From: Actinoplanes derwentensis
GTDB taxonomy: Bacteria; Actinomycetota; Actinomycetes; Mycobacteriales; Micromonosporaceae
Direction of reading: 5' to 3'
DNA: 64,000 bases
NCBI RefSeq assembly: GCF_900104725.1
Contig: NZ_LT629758.1
Span: forward strand, 4,974,501 to 5,038,500
The notes under the pieces were generated by a model. The model worked only from the letters and a program-made list of their open reading frames with translations, ran no database searches and was not told where the DNA came from. Numbering within the stretch: the first letter of the stretch is position 1; the number at the start of each line of letters is the position of its first letter. Of the stretch, positions 25,229-33,490 are shown one piece after another. The position numbers were made by a program, and so were the translations under genes.

Positions 25229-26725
25229 TCAGTACGCGCCGGAGCTGCGCACCACGGCGCTGACCGTGCGGAAGAGGATGGCCAGGTCCATGGCGAGCGA
25301 CCAGTTCTCGACATAGCTGAGGTCGAGCCGGATCGACTCCTCCCAGGACAGGTCGGAGCGGCCGGAGACCTGCCACAGGCCGGTGAGCCCGGGTTTGACG
25401 ACGAGACGGCGGCGCATGTCGGCCGGGTAGGTGGCGACCTCCTTGGCCAGTGGCGGGCGCGGGCCGACCAGCGACATGTGCCCCTTGACCACGTTGACCA
25501 GCTGTGGCAGTTCGTCCAGGGAGAACCGGCGCAGCCAGCGGCCGACCGGGGTGATCCGCGGGTCCTCGCGCATCTTGAACAGCGACCCGTCGGTGTCGTT
25601 GAGGTCGCCCAGTTCGAAGAGCCGGGCTTCGGCGTCGACCTGCATGGTGCGGAACTTGAAGAGCATGAACGGCTTGCCGTCCCGGCCGACCCGCTCCTGC
25701 CGGAAGATCGCCGGGCCACGGCCGCGAGGCCCGAACCGGACCAGGGCGGCCACCACGGCCAGCACCGGGGAGGCCAGCAGGAGCAGGCTGATCGCGCCGA
25801 CCCGGTCGAAGATCTCCTTGACGACACGGGCACTGCCCTTGAGCCGTGGGTGCTCGACGTGCAGCATCGGCAGGCCGTCGACGGGCCGGATGGTGGTGCG
25901 GTCCCCGGCCACGTCGACCAGGGTGCTGGCCACGATCAGGTCGACCTCGCCGCGTTCCAGCTGCCAGGCGAGCCGGCGCAGGGCCGGGCCGTCGATCTCC
26001 GGGCAGGACAGCACGATGACGGTGTCGGCGTCGGACCGGGCGACGGCGGTGGCGACGTCGTCGAAGGTGCCGTAGACCGGCGGCATCCCCGGCGGGCTGA
26101 CCGTCCGGGGCGGGCCGGGCGGCAGGCAGGCGCCGATGACGCCGAGCCCGTGGTAGCGCTCTCTGCTCAGCCGGCGCGTCATGTCGACGACGGCTCGCTC
26201 GTGCCCGACCAGCACCACCCGCTGCAGGCGGCGGCCCTTGGCCCAGGCCCGGTGCAGCCGTTGCCGGAAGACGAAACGGGCGCCCAGGTCGACCAGGATC
26301 GCCAGCGGCATCACGATCAGCACATATCCGCGGGCCAGGCGCAGGTCGAATGCGAACGAGACAATGGCGAGCGCGGCGGTCAGCGCCAAACCGGCGCGGA
26401 ATACCCGGGCGTACTCCTCGGTGCCTACAAAGAGGTGACGTGGTTCATACGCTCGGTTGAACGCCAGGCATGCGATCCAGGCGATCGGCAGAAGTGCGGT
26501 GAGGAGAAGGTAGTCGCGCTGTTCCGGAGCGGCGCCGGGCGCGCCGAACCTGAGCAGCAGCGCCCAGGAGGCCGCGCTGAGGCCGACGACGAAATCGATG
26601 AGGTAGAGGGACAGGCTGTAGCGGCTCTGCCACCCGGTCCGGGCCGCACCGGCCCGGGACCGGGATTTGAGCTGGGAGGCCGTCGCCGCCAGGTCGACGG
26701 TCTCCAGGGATTCAATTGTTCGCAC
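25229..26725 (-). CDS. Polyprenyl-phosphate sugar phosphotransferase (initiating glycosyltransferase)
   Basis: About 498 residues. Four N-terminal membrane helices (from LIDFVVGLSAASWALLLRFG onward), a Rossmann-like CoA_binding_3 domain (VVLVGHERAVVDM), a fifth helix (ISLLLLASPVLAVVAALV) and the C-terminal bacterial sugar transferase domain with FRQERVGRDGKPF, KFRTM, DELPQL.NV..G.MSLVGPRP and PGLTGLWQVSGRSD. All signature motifs of the WbaP/exopolysaccharide glycosylphosphotransferase family are present, so it should transfer a sugar-1-phosphate onto undecaprenyl/decaprenyl phosphate. The GTG at 26723-26725 is preferred; an upstream GTG at 26791 would add a 22-residue extension without family support. 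Confidence 0.9.
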   Translation of the reverse strand: MRTIESLETVDLAATASQLKSRSRAGAARTGWQSRYSLSLYLIDFVVGLSAASWALLLRFGAPGAAPEQRDYLLLTALLPIAWIACLAFNRAYEPRHLFVGTEEYARVFRAGLALTAALAIVSFAFDLRLARGYVLIVMPLAILVDLGARFVFRQRLHRAWAKGRRLQRVVLVGHERAVVDMTRRLSRERYHGLGVIGACLPPGPPRTVSPPGMPPVYGTFDDVATAVARSDADTVIVLSCPEIDGPALRRLAWQLERGEVDLIVASTLVDVAGDRTTIRPVDGLPMLHVEHPRLKGSARVVKEIFDRVGAISLLLLASPVLAVVAALVRFGPRGRGPAIFRQERVGRDGKPFMLFKFRTMQVDAEARLFELGDLNDTDGSLFKMREDPRITPVGRWLRRFSLDELPQLVNVVKGHMSLVGPRPPLAKEVATYPADMRRRLVVKPGLTGLWQVSGRSDLSWEESIRLDLSYVENWSLAMDLAILFRTVSAVVRSSGAY

Positions 26726-26887
26726 GCCTTTGCCCCCATCAGCGGCTTCAACCGATTCATGAACTTCCCCGTGGCGAAACCCACAGGACACATGAGACAG
26801 ACTCTCAATGTGTCGGAGGCCGCGCTACAGCTTTCCGTTCGACACGCGTGCCGTTTCGGATGATGCCGGGAACCGATGGGTCGCAAG

Positions 26888-26904
26888 CTGTCCAAGTCGG
26901 ACAG
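26888..26904. other. Small hairpin 3' of rmlC
   Basis: CTGTCC-AAGTC-GGACAG, a 6-bp stem with a 5-nt loop, lies 13 nt past the rmlC stop in the 192-bp gap before the sugar transferase gene. There is no T-tract, so a terminator role is uncertain. Confidence 0.3.
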
Positions 26905-26917
26905 ACCGGCACTGAAA

Positions 26918-27529
26918 TCATCGACTGTCGCCAATCTGACTCAGCGATTTGACAAAGTCGTTGCAAACCTCGTACTGAGGCAACATGCGATTGACGCCGG
27001 CCTCCGCCAGCGACGGTGCAGCGGCGTCCTTGGCGGACAGTACGGGTTCAGCCACCGGCCAGGCAATGCCCAGCTCCGGATCAAGGGGATGAATGCCGTG
27101 CTCGTGGCCGGGACGGTAGGTCGACGAGCACAGGTAGGCCACCGTCGCCCCCTCACTCAGCGCGCAGAAGCCGTGCCCCAGCCCCTCCGCCAGGTAGACC
27201 GCGCGCCGGTCCTCGTCATCCAGGCGCACCGCCTCCCACGACCCGAACGTCGGCGACCCGGTCCGCAGGTCCACGATCACATCGATGATCGCGCCCGCCA
27301 CACAGGTCACATACTTCGCCTGACCGGGCGGTACGTCGGCGAAGTGGATGCCGCGGACCACGCCCCGCGCCGACGTGGAGAGGTTGGCCTGAGCCAGGTC
27401 GAGCTGATGCCCGACCGCCTCGGCCAAACGGTCGAACCGATACCACTCCAAGAACCGGCCCCGGTCGTCCCCGTGCTGAACCGGGGTGATCTCGAAAGCG
27501 CCCTCGATCGTCAGCGGCCGGATCTTCAT
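26918..27529 (-). CDS. rmlC: dTDP-4-dehydrorhamnose 3,5-epimerase
   Basis: 203 residues, cupin-type epimerase. [13 protein letters not shown], the RG(V)VRGIHF strand with the catalytic His, [23 protein letters not shown] core (visible as [20 protein letters not shown]) and [13 protein letters not shown] match the family. It converts dTDP-4-keto-6-deoxyglucose to dTDP-4-keto-L-rhamnose, the third step of dTDP-L-rhamnose synthesis. Length is slightly longer than the usual ~185-200 because of a C-terminal tail. The ATG at 27527-27529 overlaps the rmlA stop by 4 nt; an upstream extension is only rmlA in another frame. Confidence 0.93.
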   Translation of the reverse strand: MKIRPLTIEGAFEITPVQHGDDRGRFLEWYRFDRLAEAVGHQLDLAQANLSTSARGVVRGIHFADVPPGQAKYVTCVAGAIIDVIVDLRTGSPTFGSWEAVRLDDEDRRAVYLAEGLGHGFCALSEGATVAYLCSSTYRPGHEHGIHPLDPELGIAWPVAEPVLSAKDAAAPSLAEAGVNRMLPQYEVCNDFVKSLSQIGDSR

Positions 27530-28380
27530 CGCAGTCCCCCGTCCAGCAGCCGCAGCAGGTACTGCCCGTAACCACTCTTCAGCAACGGTTCGGCCAGCAC
27601 CCGCAACTCGTCGTCGGTGATGAAGCCCCGGCGCCAGGCCGCCTCCTCGACACAGCCGATCTTCAGGCCCTGCCGTTCCTCGATGACCCGGACGTACTCC
27701 GAGGCCTGCACCATCGACTGGAACGTGCCGGTGTCCAGCCACACGGTGCCCCGGTCCAGCACGGTCACGTCGAGGCGGCCCTGCCGCAGGTAGGCCTCGT
27801 TCACGGCGGTGATCTCCAGTTCGCCGCGGGCGCTCGGGACCAGCTGTTCGGCGATGCTCACCACGTCCGGGCCGTAGAAGTACAGGCCCGGTACCACGTA
27901 CGTCGACTTGGGCTTCTCGGGTTTCTCCTCGATCGACAGCACGTGACCGTCGTCGTCGAACTCGACCACGCCGTACCGCTCCGGATCAGCCACCGGGTAG
28001 GCGAAGACCCGGCCCCCGTCCGCCTCCTGGAAGTTCCCGACCCCGTGGAAGAGGTTGTCGCCCAGGATCAGTGCCACCGGCTGATCGCCGATGAACGCGG
28101 CCCCGATCCGGAACGCCTGGGCGATCCCGTCCGGCCGGGGCTGGACCGCGTAGGTCAGCTCCAGCCCGAACCGGCTCCCGTCACCGAGCAACCGCTGGAA
28201 ATGCGGCTGATCCTCATCGGTGGTGATCACCAGGATCTCGCGGATCCCGGCGGATACCAGAGTGGCGAGCGGGTAGTAGATCATCGGCTTGTCGAAGATC
28301 GGCATCAACTGTTTGGACATCGCCATGGTGATCGGCCAGAGTCGCGAGCCTGTCCCACCGGCGAGCAGAATTCCACGCAC
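27526..28380 (-). CDS. rmlA: Glucose-1-phosphate thymidylyltransferase
   Basis: 284 residues, the usual length of the short RmlA form. The N terminus has the nucleotidyltransferase signature [14 protein letters not shown] with [25 protein letters not shown] (metal/dTTP site), [15 protein letters not shown] and [11 protein letters not shown] are all intact. It makes dTDP-glucose from dTTP and glucose-1-phosphate, the first and feedback-controlled step of dTDP-L-rhamnose synthesis. It starts at the left side of a 45-bp divergent gap shared with rmlB and is followed by rmlC with an ATGA overlap. Confidence 0.94.
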   Translation of the reverse strand: MRGILLAGGTGSRLWPITMAMSKQLMPIFDKPMIYYPLATLVSAGIREILVITTDEDQPHFQRLLGDGSRFGLELTYAVQPRPDGIAQAFRIGAAFIGDQPVALILGDNLFHGVGNFQEADGGRVFAYPVADPERYGVVEFDDDGHVLSIEEKPEKPKSTYVVPGLYFYGPDVVSIAEQLVPSARGELEITAVNEAYLRQGRLDVTVLDRGTVWLDTGTFQSMVQASEYVRVIEERQGLKIGCVEEAAWRRGFITDDELRVLAEPLLKSGYGQYLLRLLDGGLR

Positions 28381-28411
28381 TGGGCGACCCTAGACGGGGT
28401 GGGCGACCGTC

Positions 28412-28417
28412 TACACT
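28412..28417 (+). promoter_or_regulatory. Candidate -10 TACACT for leaderless rmlB
   Basis: TACACT ends 8 nt before the rmlB GTG in a 45-bp divergent gap without a Shine-Dalgarno site. TAGACG at 28391-28396 is a poor -35 with 15-bp spacing. Fits a leaderless rmlBD transcript. Confidence 0.4.
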
Positions 28418-28425
28418 CGCCAGTC

Positions 28426-29403
28426 GTGCAGATTTTCGTGACCGGTGGTGCCGGTTTCATCGGATCAGCCTACGTCCGGGCCCTCTTGCAGGACGAATAC
28501 GCCAGCGCGGCCGGATCATCGGTGACCGTTCTGGATCTGTTGTCCTATTCTGGTAATCGCGCCAACCTGCCGCTGTCGGATACCCGACTGCGGTTTGTGC
28601 AGGGCGACATTTCCGATTCTGATCTTCTTCTTTCACTGCTTCCCGGGCATGACGTGATCGTGCATTTCGCCGCCGAATCACATGTGGACCGGTCTATTTC
28701 GGGCGCGGTGCCGTTCGTCGCCACCAACGTGCTCGGCACCCAGATCCTGCTGGACGCCGCCCGAACCGCCGGGGTACCCCGATTCGTCCACGTGTCCACC
28801 GACGAGGTCTACGGCTCGATCGACGACGGCTCGTGGACCGAGACGTGGCCACTCGCGCCGAACTCGCCGTACGCCGCCTCGAAAGCAGGATCGGACCTGC
28901 TCGCCCTCGCCGCCCACCGCACCCACGGCATGGACGTCGTCGTCACCCGCTGCTCCAACAACTACGGCCCGCACCAGTTCCCCGAGAAGCTCATCCCGCT
29001 CTTCGTGACCAACCTGCTCGACGGCAAGCCGGTCCCGCTCTACGGCGACGGCGGCAACGTGCGCGACTGGCTGCACGTGGCCGACCACTGCCGCGGCATC
29101 CAGCTCGTCCTGGAGAAGGGCCGGTCCGGCGAGGTCTACAACATCGGCGGCGGCACCGAACTGAGCAACCGCGACCTGACCGGACTGCTGCTGTCCGCGT
29201 GCGGAGCCGACTGGGACATGGTCCGCCCGGTCGCCGACCGCAAAGGCCACGATCGCCGCTACTCCCTCGACATCACCAAGATCCAGAACGAGTTGGGGTA
29301 CGTCCCCCAAGTCGCCCTGGAGCCGGGCCTCGCCTCGACCGTCACGTGGTACCGCGAGAACCGCCAGTGGTGGGAACCCCTCAAGTCGCGAGCCGGTCTC
29401 TGA
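28426..29403 (+). CDS. rmlB: dTDP-glucose 4,6-dehydratase
   Basis: 325 residues from a GTG at 28426. An SDR extended fold: NAD loop VTGGAGFIGSAYVR, HFAAESHVDRSI, HVSTDEVYG with the catalytic Thr-Asp-Glu, SPYAASKAGSD (YxxxK) and RCSNNYGPHQFPEKLIPLF. All residues of an active RmlB are present. It converts dTDP-glucose to dTDP-4-keto-6-deoxyglucose, step two of the rhamnose pathway. rmlD follows with a 1-nt TGATG overlap. The much longer open frame to the left is the antisense of rmlA. Confidence 0.94.
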   Translation: MQIFVTGGAGFIGSAYVRALLQDEYASAAGSSVTVLDLLSYSGNRANLPLSDTRLRFVQGDISDSDLLLSLLPGHDVIVHFAAESHVDRSISGAVPFVATNVLGTQILLDAARTAGVPRFVHVSTDEVYGSIDDGSWTETWPLAPNSPYAASKAGSDLLALAAHRTHGMDVVVTRCSNNYGPHQFPEKLIPLFVTNLLDGKPVPLYGDGGNVRDWLHVADHCRGIQLVLEKGRSGEVYNIGGGTELSNRDLTGLLLSACGADWDMVRPVADRKGHDRRYSLDITKIQNELGYVPQVALEPGLASTVTWYRENRQWWEPLKSRAGL

Positions 29404-30266
29404 TGCCCACACGGTGGCTCGTCACCGGGGCCGGCGGGATGCTCGGCCGGGACCTGCAGCGCGTCCTGGCCGCCCACGATGAGACCGCGGTGATCGCCGC
29501 CGGGCACACCGACCTGGACATCACCTCGCCGGCTCAGGTCCGCGCCGCGGTCGCCGAAGCCGACATCGTCATCAACGCCGCGGCCTGGACCGACGTCGAC
29601 GGGGCCGAGACCGACGAGAAGCAAGCCACCGCGGTCAACGGCGACGCGGTCCGGCTGCTCGCGTCGGAGGCAGGTAACCGGCTCGTCCACGTCTCCACCG
29701 ACTACGTGTTCGACGGTTCCGCCCGCACGCCCTACCCCGAGGACACCCCGCACCAGCCGGTCAACGCCTACGGCCGCGGCAAAGCCGAAGGCGAGCGGGC
29801 CGTCCTGGCCAACGGCGGATACGTGGTTCGCACCGCCTGGCTCTACGGCGAACACGGCCGCAACTTCGTCCGCACCATGCTCGACCTGGCCGCCACCCGC
29901 CCGCACATCGACGTCGTCGACGACCAGGAAGGACCACCCACCTGGTCGTACGCCCTGGCCGAGCAGTTGGTGGCCCTGTCCCGGGCGGCAGTCGACGGTC
30001 GCGCCGCCCCCGGCGCCTACCACGGCACAGCGGCCGGCTCCACCACGTGGTTCGGCTTGGCCCAGGCCGTCTTCGAAGAGGCCGGACTCGACCCCGCCCG
30101 CGTCCGGCCCACCACCAGCGCCGCTTTCTCCCGCCCCGCCCGCCGCCCCGCTTACAGCGTCCTGTCCCACTCCCGCTGGCCGTCGACCGGCGTCCCCCCA
30201 CTCCCGCACTGGCGCGCCCAGCTCACCGAGGCGATGCCCCGGCTCCTCCAGCCCACACCCTCCTGA
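29403..30266 (+). CDS. rmlD: dTDP-4-dehydrorhamnose reductase
   Basis: 287 residues, SDR fold: WLVTGAGGMLGRDLQRVL, INAAAWTDVDGAE, VHVSTDYVFDGSA and YGRGKAEGE (YxxxK). It reduces dTDP-4-keto-L-rhamnose to dTDP-L-rhamnose with NAD(P)H, completing the pathway. The ATG at 29403-29405 shares one base with the rmlB stop. Together with rmlC, rmlA and two candidate rhamnosyltransferases in the window this makes rhamnose a probable component of the surface glycan. Confidence 0.93.
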   Translation: MPTRWLVTGAGGMLGRDLQRVLAAHDETAVIAAGHTDLDITSPAQVRAAVAEADIVINAAAWTDVDGAETDEKQATAVNGDAVRLLASEAGNRLVHVSTDYVFDGSARTPYPEDTPHQPVNAYGRGKAEGERAVLANGGYVVRTAWLYGEHGRNFVRTMLDLAATRPHIDVVDDQEGPPTWSYALAEQLVALSRAAVDGRAAPGAYHGTAAGSTTWFGLAQAVFEEAGLDPARVRPTTSAAFSRPARRPAYSVLSHSRWPSTGVPPLPHWRAQLTEAMPRLLQPTPS

Positions 30267-30310
30267 GTCCCGCGATCCGCTCCGCACGGTCGACTACACG
30301 TCAAAAGAAT

Positions 30311-30339
30311 AGTGATCACTCTCGATCGATATGTAGCAT
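30311..30339 (+). promoter_or_regulatory. Candidate promoter with 10-bp palindrome ahead of the satellite T7SS operon
   Basis: AGTGATCACT (30311-30320) is a perfect palindrome in an AT-rich patch, and TAGCAT at 30334-30339 fits TANNNT. The palindrome sits where the -35 would be (17 bp upstream), suggesting a regulator site. The GTG of the first gene is at 30387 behind GGGGAG. Confidence 0.4.
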
Positions 30340-30386
30340 GCCGTGGATCTGTGCGGGGGCCGGCGGAAGGGAACGGGGAGTGAGGC

Positions 30387-31061
30387 GTGGTCGATCGATC
30401 TTCCTACCGTGCGGGCCGCCCGGCGGAGCGGGAATCGGATTCGCTTGCGGGTCTCCGCAGAGCCCTCATCGACCTGCGCACTCTGAACCATGACCTGAGT
30501 GCGGTCAGAACCACCGCACCGGCATTCGACGGGCATGACGAGACGGGCACGGTCACCATCACCGTCAGCTCTGAGGGACTGGTCACCGACATCACTGTCG
30601 ACGCGCGCTGGCAGGCCCGCCTTCCTCGGGAGCATCTGGGCGCAGCGCTGTTCGAGGCGTATGGCAACGCCATGCACGCCACCATGTCCGCGCAACTCGA
30701 GGCGCTCGACTGGGCGGATTCCATCCGCGGGGACGACAGGATTGCCGAAGAGGTGGACGAGAGACTCCGGTTGAACCGGCGGCACTATCCCGACCTAGCG
30801 GACATGCTCGCCGATGTTCAGCACCGGCGCGACCGGTACGAGATGGCGACGCGGCACGCCGATCCACCAGCAACCGCCCCCATCCAGCGAGATACGACGA
30901 TTCGCGGGCCGATCGGGTTCTTCGAGATCACTGTCATCGGCGGCCGGATAGCCGACATTCAGGTGTTGTTGAGCCGGCTACCCCACCCGGCCACCAACGG
31001 CACCCTCGTACAGGAAGCACTGGCGGCCTTTCGCTCCGCCGCCCGAGCCGGCAGTCGGTAA
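30387..31061 (+). CDS. YbaB/EbfC-like protein of a T7SS-associated operon
   Basis: 224 residues. After a basic N terminus and a helix (LAGLRRALIDLRTLNHDLSA), a segment TGTVTITVSSEGLVTDITVD followed by LGAALFEAYGNAMHATMSAQLE has the strand-turn-strand/helix pattern of YbaB-like proteins. A second short strand module, FEITVIGGRIADIQVL, follows near the C terminus. YbaB-like genes are common companions of WXG100/T7SS genes in actinomycetes, where their role is unsettled. The GTG at 30387-30389 has GGGGAG upstream. It opens an operon with two helical proteins and a mycosin-like protein. Confidence 0.7.
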   Translation: MVDRSSYRAGRPAERESDSLAGLRRALIDLRTLNHDLSAVRTTAPAFDGHDETGTVTITVSSEGLVTDITVDARWQARLPREHLGAALFEAYGNAMHATMSAQLEALDWADSIRGDDRIAEEVDERLRLNRRHYPDLADMLADVQHRRDRYEMATRHADPPATAPIQRDTTIRGPIGFFEITVIGGRIADIQVLLSRLPHPATNGTLVQEALAAFRSAARAGSR

Positions 31062-31154
31062 TGCCAGCCCCGCATCCGAACCAGATCCGACCATCGGGTG
31101 TAGACACCCGTGACAGCGCACGGATATGTCTCGAACAGCAGCTTGGGAGGTCGG

Positions 31155-31493
31155 ATGCCTGGCGACAGTAGCGACGAGGTTCGCCTCATCGAGGACGCCC
31201 TTCTGGACGAAGCGGCCAAGTGGGATCGCCTGTCGAAGGACATGGCCGCCGTCCAGGCCGGTCTCGCCGGCCTGGAGCTCCAGACGACCGCGTTCTTCAC
31301 CAACGATCCGATGAAGGCACAGATGGCGATGGCCGCGTACGACCAGGTCTGGCGGCTCGTCACGACGCTGACTGGCGAGGCCGCCCGGGAGTTCAACCAG
31401 ATCGGCGGGGCGCTTCGCCGGGCCAACGACTTCCTGCAGACCACCGACCAGGACTCCGCCCAGGACCTTCGCGGCATCTACGGGCCGACCTGA
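31155..31493 (+). CDS. WXG100-like helical protein, possible T7SS component
   Basis: 112 residues, almost entirely helical: a first helix with DEVRLIEDALLDEAAKWDRL, a middle turn and a second long helix AYDQVWRLVTTLTGEAAREF, then NQIGGALRRANDFLQTTDQD. The size and two-helix layout match WXG100/EspC-type proteins, although no W-x-G turn is visible and the tail lacks an exact YxxxD/E signal. The ATG at 31155 was chosen because GGGAGG at 31145-31150 is ideally spaced; a GTG 45 nt upstream lacks a site. It is the second gene of the satellite T7SS operon. Confidence 0.68.
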   Translation: MPGDSSDEVRLIEDALLDEAAKWDRLSKDMAAVQAGLAGLELQTTAFFTNDPMKAQMAMAAYDQVWRLVTTLTGEAAREFNQIGGALRRANDFLQTTDQDSAQDLRGIYGPT

Positions 31494-31531
31494 GTCACGC
31501 CCTTCTCCCGGACACGAACGGAACGCAGACG

Positions 31532-32329
31532 ATGACACAGCCGCTGGAAGCACAGATCAGCGCTGCCGGGTCCGACCTGAGCGCAAGTGTGGGCCAGGCG
31601 CGGGAGAACGCGGCGACGGTCGCTACCCACCTCGACAGCCTCACCGCTGCCGTACACCTGGCTGTGGCTCAGACCCGGAATGCCGGCTGGTTCGCTCTGC
31701 CGTTCGCCGGTCCGCTCGGCCCTGGTGGCGCCTACCTGTACGGGCACAAGGTCCAGAGCACCATGGACAGGTTGCGAGAGAGCGTCCACGAGATCCTCGA
31801 TTTCGTCGAAACGGTCCTCGACGGAGCGATCCCGGTCTTCTCCCTGATCGACAGGGCGTTCGGATGGCTGAACGTCGTCCAAGCCCCGGTATCGGCGATG
31901 TCCGACACCGCCGGTCAGTACGTGATCAACCTGAACAACTGGTCCGGCAGCGCTAGGAAGGCGTACGACCAGCGCGTTCCCATCCAGGTCAAGAACATCG
32001 ACGGCTTGTCGCAAGCAGGTGGAGAGATGGCGTCCTGGCTGGGTGAGCTCGTGGCCGTCAACGCCTCCTACATCTGGATGCTCGTCAAACCTCTCTTCGA
32101 CATCGGAGGTGCGATTCTGGCGGCCGTCGCCGAGGCCGCCACTGTAGTGGGGGCGTTTCATGCCCTCGGCAAATGCGCCGAGCTGATCGAGATAGCCGTG
32201 CAGAGCATGTGGGAACAGATCGATGCGGCTCTCGCTCAATTGACCGCACTCATCAACAAGATGCTGGAAGCCAAGAAGATCACCGGATCCCTGGGGGACT
32301 CCTGGCCGGACATGGTGACGTTCGAGTGA
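31532..32329 (+). CDS. Large WXG-like T7SS-associated protein with hydrophobic segments
   Basis: 265 residues. The N-terminal ~45 residues are helical, followed by a Gly/Pro/aromatic patch and long helices. A WSG turn at residues 137-139 (LNNWSGSARKAYD) matches the W-x-G hairpin of WXG100 proteins, and the flanking helices could form that fold. Residues ~178-205 are hydrophobic (WMLVKPLFDIGGAILAAVAE) and may enter a membrane. Its last codons overlap the next gene GTG by 4 nt, so it is coupled to the mycosin-like gene. It is probably a substrate or membrane-interacting partner of the T7SS, by inference. Confidence 0.65.
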   Translation: MTQPLEAQISAAGSDLSASVGQARENAATVATHLDSLTAAVHLAVAQTRNAGWFALPFAGPLGPGGAYLYGHKVQSTMDRLRESVHEILDFVETVLDGAIPVFSLIDRAFGWLNVVQAPVSAMSDTAGQYVINLNNWSGSARKAYDQRVPIQVKNIDGLSQAGGEMASWLGELVAVNASYIWMLVKPLFDIGGAILAAVAEAATVVGAFHALGKCAELIEIAVQSMWEQIDAALAQLTALINKMLEAKKITGSLGDSWPDMVTFE

Positions 32330-33435
32330 GGGGTTCGCGAGTGCTGCTACGTAGAGCGGCTTCGTTGGTGGCTGCACTGGTCACGGCGACCAATTTGGGG
32401 GCGGCTCCCGACGAGCGGCAGTGGCACCTCGAGTCGATCAACGTTTCTGAGGCTCAGCGGGCCAGCACGGGTGACGGAGTAACCATCGGGCTGCTCACCG
32501 GTGGCCTGCCCGTCGCCCATCCCGATCTCGGCGACGCCGTCCTGCCGACGGTCCGGCGCGCCGCGGAGGACCTGTTCGGCGGTTTCGAGCAGGTCGGCGC
32601 CGACTACCCCGGGCCTGACGACTACGCGACGGGTGAGTTGGGGTTGATGGTCGCCCAAGGTGGCTCCGGGCTTCTGGGGGTCGCGCCGGGCGCCCGGGTC
32701 CAGCCGGTCATCTGCACCGGCTTGCCGGACGACACTGCGGCGTGCATCCGATGGCTGGTGGACTCGGGTGCCGATGTGATCGACCTCGCGACGGCTCCGT
32801 TCCCCCGTATCGGCAACGACTTCGAGGGCATCCGCTACGCGCTGGCTCATGACGTGGTGGTGGTCGCGGCGCTCAGCGAGGGTGCCCAGATGCCTCGCGA
32901 TGTCACGGCCGGTGTCATCCTGGTCGGCGGAGTGGACCGCAACGGGAACCTCCCACCGAACGTCCTTCCGAACGGCCGGGTCAGCATTCGCGCACCCGGC
33001 ACCGGGCCGTCCGTACAAGCCGGCGACGAGATCATCGGCTTGGTGCCCGGTGCACCGGGCGGTCACGGAACCCTGCGGTTGCCGGACGGCGACGAAGTGG
33101 CCGCCGCACTGGTCACCGGCGTGGTGGCGCTGGTCCGGTCGAAGTATCCGGAGTTGAAGGGACCATCCGTCATCAACCGGATCCTGCTCACCGCCGCTGA
33201 CCGTGACGGGCCTGGCCGGGATGGCACCTACGGATACGGGATCGTGGATGCCGCGGCCGCCGTTACCGACGACGTGCCCGAGGTGCGAGCCAACCCGTTG
33301 GGCGAGCCCGGTTCCTCGGGCGGGAACTCACTACCCGTGATCGCCGTCGCGGTCGGCGCTGTGATCCTGGCGGTCGCCGTCGTGACAGTCGTCGTCGTGG
33401 TGACAGTGCTGCGTCGGCGACGGCGGGTGGGGTGA
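32326..33435 (+). CDS. Mycosin-like S8 protein lacking the catalytic triad (pseudo-mycosin)
   Basis: 369 residues with mycosin architecture: N-terminal signal-like segment, subtilase core, C-terminal membrane helix (VIAVAVGAVILAVAVVTVVV) and a basic RRRRR tail. The fold is recognisable by WHLESINVSEAQ, GDGVTIGLL, AHPDLGD, LLGVAPGARVQPV, GADVIDLATAP and VTGVVALVRSKYPEL. The triad appears lost: the Asp of the DTG motif is Leu57, the HGT His position is Thr102, and the Ser of GTS is Glu257. The oxyanion Asn also reads Glu. Normal mycosins are essential T7SS subtilases with a structural role in complex stability, so a non-proteolytic function is plausible. GTG 32326 overlaps the previous stop by 4 nt. 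Confidence 0.82.
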   Translation: MRGSRVLLRRAASLVAALVTATNLGAAPDERQWHLESINVSEAQRASTGDGVTIGLLTGGLPVAHPDLGDAVLPTVRRAAEDLFGGFEQVGADYPGPDDYATGELGLMVAQGGSGLLGVAPGARVQPVICTGLPDDTAACIRWLVDSGADVIDLATAPFPRIGNDFEGIRYALAHDVVVVAALSEGAQMPRDVTAGVILVGGVDRNGNLPPNVLPNGRVSIRAPGTGPSVQAGDEIIGLVPGAPGGHGTLRLPDGDEVAAALVTGVVALVRSKYPELKGPSVINRILLTAADRDGPGRDGTYGYGIVDAAAAVTDDVPEVRANPLGEPGSSGGNSLPVIAVAVGAVILAVAVVTVVVVVTVLRRRRRVG

Positions 33436-33490
33436 TGATTCAGACAGCATTGCCGCCGTTTCGGGACTTTCTCCGCCGATAAGGTGGATC

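Noticed and set aside
27943..28425. N-terminal extension of RmlB
   Set aside because: This stretch is antisense to rmlA; RmlB family members begin at the NAD-binding strand encoded from GTG 28426.
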